Shown in pieces: positions 34,846 to 43,957 of a stretch of DNA of 46,351 nucleotides. The DNA comes from Candidatus Gastranaerophilales bacterium. Its GTDB lineage: Bacteria > Cyanobacteriota > Vampirovibrionia > Gastranaerophilales > Gastranaerophilaceae. A program made the translations under genes and the position numbers. Location of the stretch: contig CALUYZ010000013.1 of the NCBI GenBank assembly GCA_944325175.1, positions 1 through 46,351 on the forward strand. The letters run 5' to 3'. Position 1 is the first letter of the stretch; the number at the start of each line of letters is the position of its first letter. A model generated the notes under the pieces. It worked only from the letters and a program-made list of their open reading frames with translations. It searched no databases and was not told the origin of the DNA.

Positions 34846-35157
34846 ATGACAATAGGTGCAAAAGACAGGATTGATATTTTACTTGTTAAAAAATATGCAA
34901 CTATGAAAGTTGATAATCCAACTGTTCAGGTTTCAATGATTAGCCCCGATAAAATGTATGAAGCCATGAATGATTATGCTCAAGTTCATTTAGCAATGAT
35001 TAATATGCAGCAAAATTTAAAAGAACTTTGTACAAAAGCTATCTCACAAAATATCCAATATAGAAAATCAAGAAACTTAAAGAAAAAGGTTCCGGGTGCA
35101 GTTCAAATGGCACCAAAACCAAAACTTGGAGATGAAGCACTTCAAGGCGCAGGATAA
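34846..35157 (+). CDS. Small basic hypothetical protein
   Basis: This 103-residue ORF has a strong ribosome site (AGGGGGAAGAG) before its ATG, so it is probably translated. It contains M-I-S-P-D-K-M-Y-E-A-M and a helical stretch with A-M-I-N-M-Q-Q-N-L-K-E-L, then a basic tail with R-K-S-R-N-L-K-K-K and A-P-K-P-K-L-G-D. There is no membrane segment or signal peptide. I do not recognise a family. An imperfect palindrome, TACTT-TATAT-AAGTA at 34791-34805, lies about 40 bp upstream. Confidence 0.6.
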   Translation: MTIGAKDRIDILLVKKYATMKVDNPTVQVSMISPDKMYEAMNDYAQVHLAMINMQQNLKELCTKAISQNIQYRKSRNLKKKVPGAVQMAPKPKLGDEALQGAG

Positions 35158-35159
35158 AT

Positions 35160-35188
35160 TTGAACTAAATTTGACTTTGAGCTAAAAT
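35160..35188 (+). promoter_or_regulatory. maf promoter, leaderless configuration
   Basis: TTGAAC (35160-35165), a 17-bp spacer and TAAAAT (35183-35188) end 7 nt before the maf ATG; no ribosome site is present. Confidence 0.6.
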
Positions 35189-35195
35189 TTAACTT

Positions 35196-35792
35196 ATGAA
35201 AAAAATAATTTTAGCTTCAAACTCGCCAAGAAGAAAAGAAATATTAAAACTTTCAGGAAGGAAATTTGAAATACAAACTTCAAAGTCAAGCGAACTTTTT
35301 AGCTCTAACTTTGATGAAGAAATAATTAAAAAAAACTCTCTTATAAAAGCATCCGACGTCAAAAAGGAAGGGGTAAGAAATGCTCTTATTATAGGCGCGG
35401 ATACAATGGTAATCCTCGATAGTGTGTGTTTGGTTAAGCCTCAAAATGTAATTGAGGCTCTTTTTATGTTAAAAAAATTATCAGGCAAAACCCATACGGT
35501 GGTTACCTCTCACACAATTATAGATTCAGACACGAATAAAACTTTAACTGAATTATCTAAAAGTTTTGTGACTTTTAAAAAATTAAATCTGATTGAAATA
35601 GTTGAGTACATTCTAAAGAAAAAACCACTTGATAAAGCAGGCAGCTATGGTATTCAAGATTTTATCTCAAAAGATGAGGTTGATAATCCGCCAAAAAATT
35701 CCTTTATACAAAAACTGGAAGGCAGCTACTACAACGTCATGGGTCTTGATATTCAGCTTATCGGGCAAATGCTTGAAAAATTTGAAAATTAA
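35196..35792 (+). CDS. maf: Maf-family nucleoside triphosphate pyrophosphatase
   Basis: The 198-residue protein starts with the Maf signature I-L-A-S-N-S-P-R-R-K-E-I-L (5-17). Further family positions include G-A-D-T-M-V (about 68-73), L-S-G-K-T-H-T-V-V-T and K-A-G-S-Y-G-I-Q-D. Maf proteins hydrolyse non-canonical or canonical NTPs and affect septation. Length is standard. The start has no Shine-Dalgarno but lies just after a promoter-like sequence. Confidence 0.93.
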   Translation: MKKIILASNSPRRKEILKLSGRKFEIQTSKSSELFSSNFDEEIIKKNSLIKASDVKKEGVRNALIIGADTMVILDSVCLVKPQNVIEALFMLKKLSGKTHTVVTSHTIIDSDTNKTLTELSKSFVTFKKLNLIEIVEYILKKKPLDKAGSYGIQDFISKDEVDNPPKNSFIQKLEGSYYNVMGLDIQLIGQMLEKFEN

Positions 35793-35858
35793 TTGCACTT
35801 TTTTATTTATGTAGTTAAATTAAATTAGCAAGAAGTAAGTTAAGAAGGGAGCTTTAGC

Positions 35859-36812
35859 GTGATTGAGATTTTAAAAACCCAAGACGATAAATCCCTTAAA
35901 AAATTAACTTTAAATGAGGCTGAATCAGGCTCATGGTTTAATCTTGTAAACCCAACCTTTGAAGAAATTCAAAAAGTTTCTATCATACTTGATTTAGAAG
36001 AAAACTTTTTAAGAAATTCATTGGACGCTGACGAATTATCAAGAACAGAATATGAAGACGGGAATTTATTAATCATTACCAACATCCCATTTCTTGACGA
36101 TGAAAAAAACTTTGATACTTTGCCGTTAGGTATAATTTTAACCCATGAAGGCGTAATTACAGTTTGTTCAAAAGAAAATAAAATTATAAATTCTTTTAAC
36201 GATGACACGTCAAAATTCTTTGATACAAGAGATAAAACCAATTTTATGCTTGCAATTTTATTCAGAACTGCAAAGTATTATTTAAGATATTTAAAAATTA
36301 TAAATAAACAAACAGAAGAAATTGAAGATTCTTTAAGAAAAACAACCAACAATAAAGCATTGTTCAAATTAATTGAAGCTCAAAAATCTTTGGTATATTT
36401 CACAACAGCACTAAAAGATAACAGAGTGGTTTTGGAAAAAATTCTAAAATCCGTTAACAGCCAAAACCTTCAAGGGCTTTTAAAATTTGATGAAGATGAC
36501 ATTGATATGCTTGAAGATGTTATTATTGAAACAAAACAGGCAGAAGAAATGGTTGATATGCACAGAACAATTTTAGAAAGCATGATGGATGGTTTTGCTT
36601 CAATCATAAACAATAACGTCAACCAAGTTATGAAATTTTTGGCTGCAATTACAATTATTTTATCAATTCCAACCATGCTTGGCAGTTTTTGGGGCATGAA
36701 TGTGCCTTTGCCTTTTGCAAACAACAGCTATGGCTTTATTTATGTAATTTTAATTTCAACCTTGTGCGCTGTCGGTGCTGCCTTTTTCTTTGGCAAAAAG
36801 GGGCTTTTGTAA
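35859..36812 (+). CDS. corA: CorA-family magnesium/metal transporter
   Basis: The 317-residue protein starts at GTG with GAAGGGAG 8 nt upstream. A cytoplasmic alpha/beta domain with long helices (about 1-250) leads to two C-terminal transmembrane segments. The hallmark G-M-N motif follows the first (F-W-G-M-N-V-P), and the chain ends with a basic G-K-K-G-L-L. The family forms pentameric channels for Mg2+ or Co2+. Its last 57 bp overlap the end of the converging metallopeptidase gene. Confidence 0.95.
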   Translation: MIEILKTQDDKSLKKLTLNEAESGSWFNLVNPTFEEIQKVSIILDLEENFLRNSLDADELSRTEYEDGNLLIITNIPFLDDEKNFDTLPLGIILTHEGVITVCSKENKIINSFNDDTSKFFDTRDKTNFMLAILFRTAKYYLRYLKIINKQTEEIEDSLRKTTNNKALFKLIEAQKSLVYFTTALKDNRVVLEKILKSVNSQNLQGLLKFDEDDIDMLEDVIIETKQAEEMVDMHRTILESMMDGFASIINNNVNQVMKFLAAITIILSIPTMLGSFWGMNVPLPFANNSYGFIYVILISTLCAVGAAFFFGKKGLL

Positions 36813-37808
36813 TTTTTTTTCGACCATTTTTTGTATGCTTTTCTTTAACTTAACACCGAAAAAGGTGCCAAGTGAAATAGCAAGAGCATTTGATAAATAC
36901 CCCATAAAGCCTTTAGAATATGAATTTACAAACTTTTTATAATCAGTCTTATCTAATAAAGGTTTAGCAGCTTTTAAACCATTTAGAGAAGCAAAAAATT
37001 CTTCAAGAAGAACAGGCATTGAAGCCAAAAATGTTAATTTTCCTGCATTATTTTGAAGAAAATTAATCGGATGATTTTTATCGCGGTTTTCATCTTCAGG
37101 CAAAATTAATGAAGCAGCAGCCAAAACAAGTGCTAAATCAAATTTGATACAAGCCAGATTAGATAAAAATTTACCGCCTTTTTTTAAATTATAGTTAATT
37201 GCATGCCCCATTTCATGAAAAAAAGGAGTGCTAACCTCAGTGTCCGGAACAAAAATCGAATTACTCTGAGGAACAAAAAGCGCATTATCATCATATTTTA
37301 GTGAAATATAACTATCTAAATTTAAAAGAGCGCCTTCATCCATATCTGAACCGAACAAATAATCAGCAATTTTTTGAAGAGCTTTATTTTCGGGCTTTTT
37401 TCTTAATAAGTTTTCTAATTTATCACAAATTTTATCATACAATGTCGGTTTAACATCAGGATACAGGGCATTTAAAATTTTTTCTTCTTCAGGAAAATCG
37501 TCTATATTTGAAATAATATTTTTAATATCTTCCATCATATCGAAATCGTTATACCCTTTTGCAAGAGGAACAAAAAATACTTTAGCACCTTTTTTATCTA
37601 ATCCGCTTTTGTGAAATGCATCCATATAAACTTTCTTTGGATTTTTTGTATTTGAAAGTTCATAAAATGTTGCATTGGATGAAAAGGTATCTGAAACAAA
37701 GTTTCCGCACAATAGCGATGAATATCCTGCCCCCAAACCACCTAAGGTTCCTGCCATATATGGTAAAAAACCATGGGGGTTTTTGTTGTTATTGCCGATA
37801 GTAAACAA
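36756..37808 (-). CDS. Putative membrane-associated zinc metallopeptidase (HEMGH)
   Basis: The 350-residue protein appears to start at a TTG preceded by GAGAGAGA. Residues 198-202 read H-E-M-G-H, preceded by a hydrophobic S-T-P-F-F as in gluzincin metallopeptidases, and a candidate third ligand lies in L-L-E-E-F-F-A-S (E269 or E270). Hydrophobic stretches at about 222-236 and 292-315 suggest membrane association. The N-terminal region is Gly-rich, with F-T-I-G-N-N-N-K-N recalling the G-N-N-N head of the protein at 2451. I cannot assign a named family. It overlaps corA by 57 bp at the 3' end. Confidence 0.7.
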   Translation of the reverse strand: MFTIGNNNKNPHGFLPYMAGTLGGLGAGYSSLLCGNFVSDTFSSNATFYELSNTKNPKKVYMDAFHKSGLDKKGAKVFFVPLAKGYNDFDMMEDIKNIISNIDDFPEEEKILNALYPDVKPTLYDKICDKLENLLRKKPENKALQKIADYLFGSDMDEGALLNLDSYISLKYDDNALFVPQSNSIFVPDTEVSTPFFHEMGHAINYNLKKGGKFLSNLACIKFDLALVLAAASLILPEDENRDKNHPINFLQNNAGKLTFLASMPVLLEEFFASLNGLKAAKPLLDKTDYKKFVNSYSKGFMGYLSNALAISLGTFFGVKLKKSIQKMVEKKLQKPLFAKEKGSTDSAQG

Positions 37809-37903
37809 AATAATCTCTCTCTTAATAGTATATTATCTAAAAACTTGAAAAAATTTTTCTTTGCTAAATTATTTTGTATAATTATAAAAAAGGAGATTGA
37901 GAT

Positions 37904-38341
37904 TTGAAGTTATTAATTCAAAGAACAGATGAAGTTAGCGTTGAAATTGATAATAACATCTGCGCTGAAACCAAAATGGGCATGTTGATTTTATTTTGCG
38001 CTGAAAAAAATGATACTGAAGATAAAATTTGCTATATGGTAAATAAAGTTTTAAATTTACGCTTTTTTGAAGATGAAAACAATAAAATGAATTTATCTGT
38101 CAAAGATATAAACGGTGAAATTATGGTAGTTTCACAATTTACACTGGCTGCAAATTGCAACAAAGGTTTAAGACCAAGCTTTGACAACGCCATGAAGCCT
38201 GATTTAGCAAATGTTTTTTATGAGAAATTTGTTTCAAAATTAAAAGAATCAAATCTTGTTGTAAAAACAGGTGTTTTTGGAGCCGATATGAAAGTTTCAC
38301 TTGTAAATAACGGCCCTGTTACATTTATTTTGGAAAAATAA
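37904..38341 (+). CDS. dtd: D-aminoacyl-tRNA deacylase
   Basis: The 145-residue enzyme removes D-amino acids wrongly attached to tRNA. The catalytic S-Q-F-T-L block and the cross-subunit motif N-G-P-V-T near the C-terminus identify bacterial-type DTD. The start is TTG with AAGGAG 8 nt upstream; no other start gives the conserved N-terminal beta strand M-K-L-L-I-Q-R. It is followed within 1 bp by the CCA-adding enzyme gene, grouping tRNA quality functions. Confidence 0.95.
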   Translation: MKLLIQRTDEVSVEIDNNICAETKMGMLILFCAEKNDTEDKICYMVNKVLNLRFFEDENNKMNLSVKDINGEIMVVSQFTLAANCNKGLRPSFDNAMKPDLANVFYEKFVSKLKESNLVVKTGVFGADMKVSLVNNGPVTFILEK

Positions 38342-38342
38342 A

Positions 38343-39458
38343 ATGAATTTATTAGCAAAACTGCCGGAAAAAGAAAGAAAAATCATTGATATAATTTTAA
38401 ATTCATGCGATGAATACAAAGGCAAAATCTACATCGTAGGCGGCGTTGTACGTGATTTGCTAATGAATAAAGATGTAAAAGATATAGATTTTTTAATCGA
38501 AGGCAATGCAATAGATTTTGCAAAAAAAGCCAATCTTAATATAAAATCTCAGCATGAACCCTTTTGTACGGTAAAAGTTGAAATTTTAGATCAAGAGATA
38601 GACATTGCATCAACAAGAATTGAAACCTATCAATATATGGGCGCTTTGCCAACCGTCACTCAAACAGGCGTTAATATTAATGAAGACTTAAAAAGGCGTG
38701 ATTATACAATTAATTCAATAGCTTATAATGTATATTCAAATAAAATATTTGACCCTTTTTTAGGCGCAAAAGATATTCAAAATGGCATTTTAAAAATTTT
38801 ACACAAAAATTCTTTTCTTGATGATCCGACAAGAATATTAAGAGGGCTTGATTTTAAGCATAGATTCAACTTTAAATTTGACAAAGAAACATATTTTCTT
38901 ATTCAAAAATGTATTAATAATTTTAACAACGAGCATTTAAGCATAGATAGAATATATCTGACTTTAAATAAAATTTTCTCATTTTCTTATTCAAGTAAAA
39001 TATTAGAAGATATTTTAGATGATGAAATTTATAAAATATGGCTTAATAAAACAGAATTAAAAAAAACGGAAATTAAAAAGCTTGATGAGGCAAAAACAAT
39101 TTTTGGCGTAGAGGAACAGAATAAATTATATATTTGTGCTTTGGAATCGTTTTTTTATATTAAACCTAAATTTAATAATAACTATGAAATATATGAATTC
39201 TTTAAAAAATTTAACAACATTCAACTTGCGCTTTATTATTTTAAAACACAAGACAAAAATGCGGTCAAATATCTTGAATTTAAAGACACAAAACCTTTAA
39301 TTAACGGGCATGACCTAAAGGCGCTCGGTTTTAAACAAGGAGAATTTATAGGAAGAATACTTAAAAGTATTCTTAAAGAAAAAGTTTTAAATACAAACGT
39401 TTTTCAAACAAAAGATGATGAAATTGAGTATGTTTTAAAAAATTATTCTCCCGAATAA
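38343..39458 (+). CDS. cca: CCA tRNA nucleotidyltransferase / poly(A) polymerase family protein
   Basis: The 371-residue class II nucleotidyltransferase has G-G-V-V-R-D-L-L (33-40) and the metal-binding D-I-D-F (47-50), R-R-D-Y-T-I-N-S-I-A (about 119-128), and D-D-P-T-R-I-L-R-G-L for nucleotide recognition. It adds or repairs the 3' CCA of tRNAs, which the tRNA-Leu of this window needs because its gene lacks CCA. The second half is poorly conserved and AT-rich. A poly(A)- or A-adding specialisation cannot be excluded. It converges on secA with 3 bp between stop codons and no visible terminator. Confidence 0.9.
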   Translation: MNLLAKLPEKERKIIDIILNSCDEYKGKIYIVGGVVRDLLMNKDVKDIDFLIEGNAIDFAKKANLNIKSQHEPFCTVKVEILDQEIDIASTRIETYQYMGALPTVTQTGVNINEDLKRRDYTINSIAYNVYSNKIFDPFLGAKDIQNGILKILHKNSFLDDPTRILRGLDFKHRFNFKFDKETYFLIQKCINNFNNEHLSIDRIYLTLNKIFSFSYSSKILEDILDDEIYKIWLNKTELKKTEIKKLDEAKTIFGVEEQNKLYICALESFFYIKPKFNNNYEIYEFFKKFNNIQLALYYFKTQDKNAVKYLEFKDTKPLINGHDLKALGFKQGEFIGRILKSILKEKVLNTNVFQTKDDEIEYVLKNYSPE

Positions 39459-39461
39459 AAT

Positions 39462-42089
39462 TTACACGGTTGGTTCTTCACCTGAATCTATAAATTGAAC
39501 CCCAAACCTTACTCTATATATGTGCTTAACTGTTTCAGACTGTATGTCAAACATCATTTGATTGAAATAGTCAAACGCTTTTTTCTTATATTCTAACAAA
39601 GGGTCTTTTTGTCCATAAGCAACAAGCCCGATAGAATCTTTAAGGTCATCTATATTATTAAGATGATCAATCCATTTTTGATCAACCACTTGTAATAATA
39701 TATCTTTTTCAATATGACGAAGCATGTTGTCATCTGAAAATGGAATTTGAGGCTCTTCAATTTGTCCGTATTTTGCCATAACTTCATTAAAAGCATTTAT
39801 CGTGTTTTCTTCATGAAGCTTATATGCACTAATTGCCTGCTTTTTCAATAATTCCAAAATATCTGAATATCTTAATTTTTTAATATCTTCAATTTTAATT
39901 GTGTTGACTAACTGCGGAAAAACAGTATGAATTTCAGCAACCAAAAGCCTTATATCTTCATCAACATATTCAGCCGGTGACATATCTTTTGAAATATATT
40001 GCCTTAAAAGCCTTTCACACTCTTTTTCAATCATATAGATAATGTCATCATACAAAGATTTGCTTGATAAAACTTTTTTTCTTTGAGTGTAAAATTTTTC
40101 TCTTTGTATATTTATAACATCGTCATATTCAAGGACAGATTTTCTTATATCAAAGTTTCTTGTTTCAACTTTTTTCTGGGCAGATTGAATTTGTTTTGAA
40201 ACAAGAGGGGATTCAAGCGGAACGTCATCAGGCATGATGGCAGCAATAATATTTCCGCCAAAAATCCTCATTAAATCATCCTCTAAAGAAAGATAAAATC
40301 TGGTTGAACCGGGGTCGCCTTGTCTTGCAGCACGACCTCTTAACTGATTATCTATACGTCTTGATTCATGACGTTCTGTGCCTATTACGTGCAAACCGCC
40401 AAGTTTAACAACTTCATCATGTTCTTTTTCAGTTATTTTTCTTGCTTCCAAAAGTGCATGGTCTTTTGCATTTTCATAATCTGGATGTTCAGGTGTTATC
40501 CCCATAGAATCAAGCTTTTCTTTTGCAAGATATTCAGGGTTGCCGCCAAGCAAAATATCTGTACCACGACCTGCCATATTGGTTGCAATAGTAACAGAAC
40601 CGAGCCTTCCTGCTTGCGCTATTATAAATGCTTCTTTTTCGTGGTGTTTAGCGTTTAGCACATGATGTTTTATACCTCTTTTAGTTAATAAATGAGATAA
40701 TATTTCAGATTTTTCAATGCTTATGGTGCCACACAATACAGGACGACCAATTTTTGAAAGCTCCTCAATTTCTTTAACAACATTTTCAAACTTTGCTCTT
40801 TGAGTTTTGTAGATAATATCCGGATAATTAATTCTAATATCAGGTTTATTTGTTGGAATTGCTGTTACTTCAAGATTGTAAATTTTTCCAAACTCAGCTT
40901 CTTCCGTCATGGCAGTACCTGTCATGCCTGATAATTTCGGATACAACCTGAATAAATTCTGGAAAGTTATACTTGCCAAAGTTTGTGTTTCATCTTGAAT
41001 TTTAACGCCTTCTTTAGCTTCAATGGATTGATGCAAACCCTCAGACCACCTTCTGCCTTGCATTAATCTGCCTGTAAACTCGTCAACAATCATTATTTCG
41101 CCGTCACGAACAACATAATCCGTGTCTTTTATAAATAATTCTTTCGCTCTAAGTGCTTGTGTCAGATAATGTGCATATTGGGTTTTCATATCGTATAAAT
41201 CATCTGTGTGAAGCAATTCTTGAGCTTTATCAATACCTTCTTCAGTAAATATAATATTTTTAGCTTTTTCATCAACTTCATAGTGAACATTTTTTTGCAA
41301 AAGCGGAGCAATTTTTGACATTAAAATATAGGTTTCAGCAGACTGTTCCAAGCGCCCTGATATAATTAAAGGGGTTCTTGCTTCATCGATTAAAATACTG
41401 TCAACTTCATCTATTATCGCATAGTTATACGGTCTTTGAACAAGCGCATCTAATGATTTCGCCATATTATCTCTCAGATAATCAAAACCAAACTCATTAT
41501 TCGTTCCATAAGTAATATCGCAAGCATAGGCACGTTTTTTTTCTTCATAGTCATACCCGCCTGCCGAAGATAAAATAACCCCGACGGTTAAACCTAAAAA
41601 TTCAAATATTTTTCCCATCCAATCACGGTCACGTTTTGCAAGGTAATCGTTAACCGTAATTATATGTACACCTTTTCCTGTCAGCGCATTTAAGTAGGCA
41701 GGCAATGTAGCTACAAGAGTTTTACCTTCACCTGTTCTCATTTCTGCAATATGCCCTTCATGAAGAAAAATACCGCCAATTAATTGAACATCAAAATGGC
41801 GCATATTCAAAACTCTTTTTCCGGCTTCTCTTACTGTGGCAAATGCTTCAGGCAAAATTTTATCCAATGCCGCTTTTTCAAGCGCTAAATCTGTTTTGTA
41901 ATCGGAAGATTTTTCTCTTTCGGATAAAATTTTTCTGAATTCATCTGTTTTTGCCCTTAATTCATCATCAGATAAAGCGGCAAATTCAGGCTCTAAATTA
42001 TTAATATGATCAACTATGGGCAAAACCTTTTTGATTTTTCTGTCATTAGGGTCTTTAAAAATTTTAAGCAATACATCTACAACGCCCAT
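39462..42089 (-). CDS. secA: Preprotein translocase ATPase SecA
   Basis: The 875-residue motor drives export through SecYEG. Walker A reads M-R-T-G-E-G-K-T (about 100-107), Walker B I-I-D-E-V-D-S, and the second nucleotide-binding fold has N-M-A-G-R-G-T-D-I and [10 protein letters not shown]. The chain ends soon after the helical scaffold (R-F-G-V-Q-F) and lacks the C-terminal zinc-binding Cys motif that binds SecB, as in many cyanobacterial and other SecAs. GAGGTAG precedes the ATG. Confidence 0.98.
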   Translation of the reverse strand: MGVVDVLLKIFKDPNDRKIKKVLPIVDHINNLEPEFAALSDDELRAKTDEFRKILSEREKSSDYKTDLALEKAALDKILPEAFATVREAGKRVLNMRHFDVQLIGGIFLHEGHIAEMRTGEGKTLVATLPAYLNALTGKGVHIITVNDYLAKRDRDWMGKIFEFLGLTVGVILSSAGGYDYEEKKRAYACDITYGTNNEFGFDYLRDNMAKSLDALVQRPYNYAIIDEVDSILIDEARTPLIISGRLEQSAETYILMSKIAPLLQKNVHYEVDEKAKNIIFTEEGIDKAQELLHTDDLYDMKTQYAHYLTQALRAKELFIKDTDYVVRDGEIMIVDEFTGRLMQGRRWSEGLHQSIEAKEGVKIQDETQTLASITFQNLFRLYPKLSGMTGTAMTEEAEFGKIYNLEVTAIPTNKPDIRINYPDIIYKTQRAKFENVVKEIEELSKIGRPVLCGTISIEKSEILSHLLTKRGIKHHVLNAKHHEKEAFIIAQAGRLGSVTIATNMAGRGTDILLGGNPEYLAKEKLDSMGITPEHPDYENAKDHALLEARKITEKEHDEVVKLGGLHVIGTERHESRRIDNQLRGRAARQGDPGSTRFYLSLEDDLMRIFGGNIIAAIMPDDVPLESPLVSKQIQSAQKKVETRNFDIRKSVLEYDDVINIQREKFYTQRKKVLSSKSLYDDIIYMIEKECERLLRQYISKDMSPAEYVDEDIRLLVAEIHTVFPQLVNTIKIEDIKKLRYSDILELLKKQAISAYKLHEENTINAFNEVMAKYGQIEEPQIPFSDDNMLRHIEKDILLQVVDQKWIDHLNNIDDLKDSIGLVAYGQKDPLLEYKKKAFDYFNQMMFDIQSETVKHIYRVRFGVQFIDSGEEPTV

Positions 42090-42229
42090 ATTATTCTACC
42101 TCGTCCTCTACATCTATACTTTAAAAAAATGATAACACAAAAAGAAAATTCGTGAAGAGAACACAATGGGGAATTTAAAAACATAAATGTAAAGAAATGT
42201 AACAAAATAAATTAAAATTGAAATTCAAT

Positions 42230-42251
42230 ACTTTATATATACTTTATATAT
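42230..42251 (+). repeat. Two 11-bp tandem units in the EF-hand gene promoter region
   Basis: ACTTTATATAT occurs twice in a row (42230-42240 and 42241-42251), about 35 bp before the ATG. The AT-rich stretch probably contains the -10 element; the related word TACTTTATATA also lies upstream of the gene at 34846. Confidence 0.6.
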
Positions 42252-42285
42252 ACATCAGTAAGAAATAAGATGAAAGGTATTGGTT

Positions 42286-43842
42286 ATGTCATTAAATTCA
42301 ATCGCTTCACAATATACAACTTGGACAAATGCAAACGGTCAAACAATAGGTAACAACGGTGGTGTTGAAATTTCATTTGAAGATGATATTTTAACCTTCA
42401 CAGAAGCAGACGGAGATACATATCAAGTTGATGCAAAAGGCTTAACAGATAACGATATTCAAACATTAGCAGGTGAATTAAATGCAACTGTTAAAGGTAC
42501 AGAAGAAACAGCTGCAACATCAGCAACAGAAGCAGCAGATGAAGCTGACCTTGACGCTAACAAAGAAAAGAAAGCTGAACTTCAAGCACAATGGGATGCA
42601 CTTAACTCATCAGCAGAAACAATCAAAGAAACAGTTGAAAAATTAAGCGAAGAAATTAAAAAATCATTAGATGAAGCTATTGAAGCTCAAAAAGAAATTA
42701 CAGAAGAAGAACAAGAAAGAGTAAAAGAATTAGTTTCAACACAAATCGAACAATTCAAAAAAGATAAAGAAAACGGCAAAGATGTTAAAATGAGCGACCT
42801 TCAAGCTAATATTAAATCAGGTCTTGAAGCAGGCGGTTTTGACGAAGAAATGTCAGCAATCTTATCAGATATGGTTGTAACAAACACAAAAATGGTTACA
42901 ATGGATTCATTATTAGACGAACTCGGCGTAATCAACGGTCAAATGAAAATGTTAGACACCGAAATGGCTAACCTTGACAAAGTTATCGAAGAACAAGAAA
43001 AAGCTGCAGAAGAAGCTGCAAAATGCTGCGACCCAATCGGTTTTTCTAATGAAGAAGGCACAACATTTGAATTTGTAGTTGACAAAGACGGCAACGGCGA
43101 ACTTTCAAACTTCTCAGAATTCTTAGGCGCAGAAAACTTCTTTGACGAAATGGTTGCACTCGATGCAGACGGTTCAGGCGATGTAACTAACGAAGAATTA
43201 AACGATGCAGGCGTTATGGTTCTTGTTAAAGATGCTAACGGCAATCAAGAATTAAAATCAATCGCAGATGCATTTGGCGGCGAAGATGTAAATGTTAACT
43301 TAGGCAGCTATCAAGATGCAGGCGAAGGCGCAAAAGCAGCTAACGGTCAAACACTTCTAGGCAACTTCGATATAACAGTTGGCGATGACACATACGAAGG
43401 CTACTCAACATTAGATTCAGCTGAATACTTACAAGCTAACTACAACTTTACAGATGAAAACCCAAACAATTTAACAGTTAACGGTTCAAATGAAGAAGCT
43501 GAAGCTCTTGAAGGCGATGCTGAAAGAACACAAATTACTGAAGATATCGATAAATTCATTGAAGAATATGAAGCAAAATTAGAAGAATATGAAGCTCAAT
43601 TTGCAAACTTAACAGAATTAATGGGCTTAGATGAAGAATTAATAGCAACTATTCACGAATTCGCAGAAACACAAGGTGCTGCAGCTGCACAAACAATCAT
43701 CAAAGAAGCTGAAGCTCAAGAAGCAAAAGAAACTGAAGAAACAGAAAAAGCTGATGAAACAACTGCAGTTGAAGGCACAGATGAAGCTAACAACGAAGAT
43801 GCTGAAGACGAAGAAGAAAAAGAAGAAAAAGAAGCAGCATAA
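42286..43842 (+). CDS. Acidic EF-hand, coiled-coil protein, probably highly expressed
   Basis: I start at the ATG at 42286 (518 residues), which has AAAGG upstream, not at the TTG two codons earlier. Residues about 90-165 and 218-246 are helical and charged, coiled-coil-like. A canonical EF-hand loop D-A-D-G-S-G-D-V-T-N-E-E lies at 293-304, and a slightly irregular one, D-K-D-G-N-G-E-L, at 266-273, so the pair may bind Ca2+. A second helical stretch (about 412-455) leads to a Glu/Ala-rich tail. There is one C-C pair (247-248), no signal peptide and no membrane segment. Repeated use of a few codons (GAA, GCA, GCT, ACA) suggests strong expression. No family is recognised beyond the EF-hands. 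Confidence 0.8.
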   Translation: MSLNSIASQYTTWTNANGQTIGNNGGVEISFEDDILTFTEADGDTYQVDAKGLTDNDIQTLAGELNATVKGTEETAATSATEAADEADLDANKEKKAELQAQWDALNSSAETIKETVEKLSEEIKKSLDEAIEAQKEITEEEQERVKELVSTQIEQFKKDKENGKDVKMSDLQANIKSGLEAGGFDEEMSAILSDMVVTNTKMVTMDSLLDELGVINGQMKMLDTEMANLDKVIEEQEKAAEEAAKCCDPIGFSNEEGTTFEFVVDKDGNGELSNFSEFLGAENFFDEMVALDADGSGDVTNEELNDAGVMVLVKDANGNQELKSIADAFGGEDVNVNLGSYQDAGEGAKAANGQTLLGNFDITVGDDTYEGYSTLDSAEYLQANYNFTDENPNNLTVNGSNEEAEALEGDAERTQITEDIDKFIEEYEAKLEEYEAQFANLTELMGLDEELIATIHEFAETQGAAAAQTIIKEAEAQEAKETEETEKADETTAVEGTDEANNEDAEDEEEKEEKEAA

Positions 43843-43863
43843 TCAATACACAATCTATAATTT

Positions 43864-43895
43864 AAAAAGAACGGTTAATCGCCGTTCTTTTTTTT
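43864..43895 (+). terminator. Terminator of the EF-hand protein gene
   Basis: A perfect 11-bp stem (43864-43874 with 43882-43892) with a 7-nt loop ends in a run of T. Confidence 0.92.
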
Positions 43896-43957
43896 GACAA
43901 AAAAAATTCACACCGTTAAAATTAAACTGATTAGTTTAATTTTAATTTGGAGGTTAC

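Noticed and set aside
39462..42089. SecA as truncated or broken
   Set aside because: All motor motifs are intact. Absence of the C-terminal zinc motif is common in SecA proteins from lineages without SecB.
43676..43897. Lys-rich 73-codon ORF in a second frame of the EF-hand gene
   Set aside because: It is a frame-shadow of the GAA/GCA-rich coding sequence and has no independent start signals.
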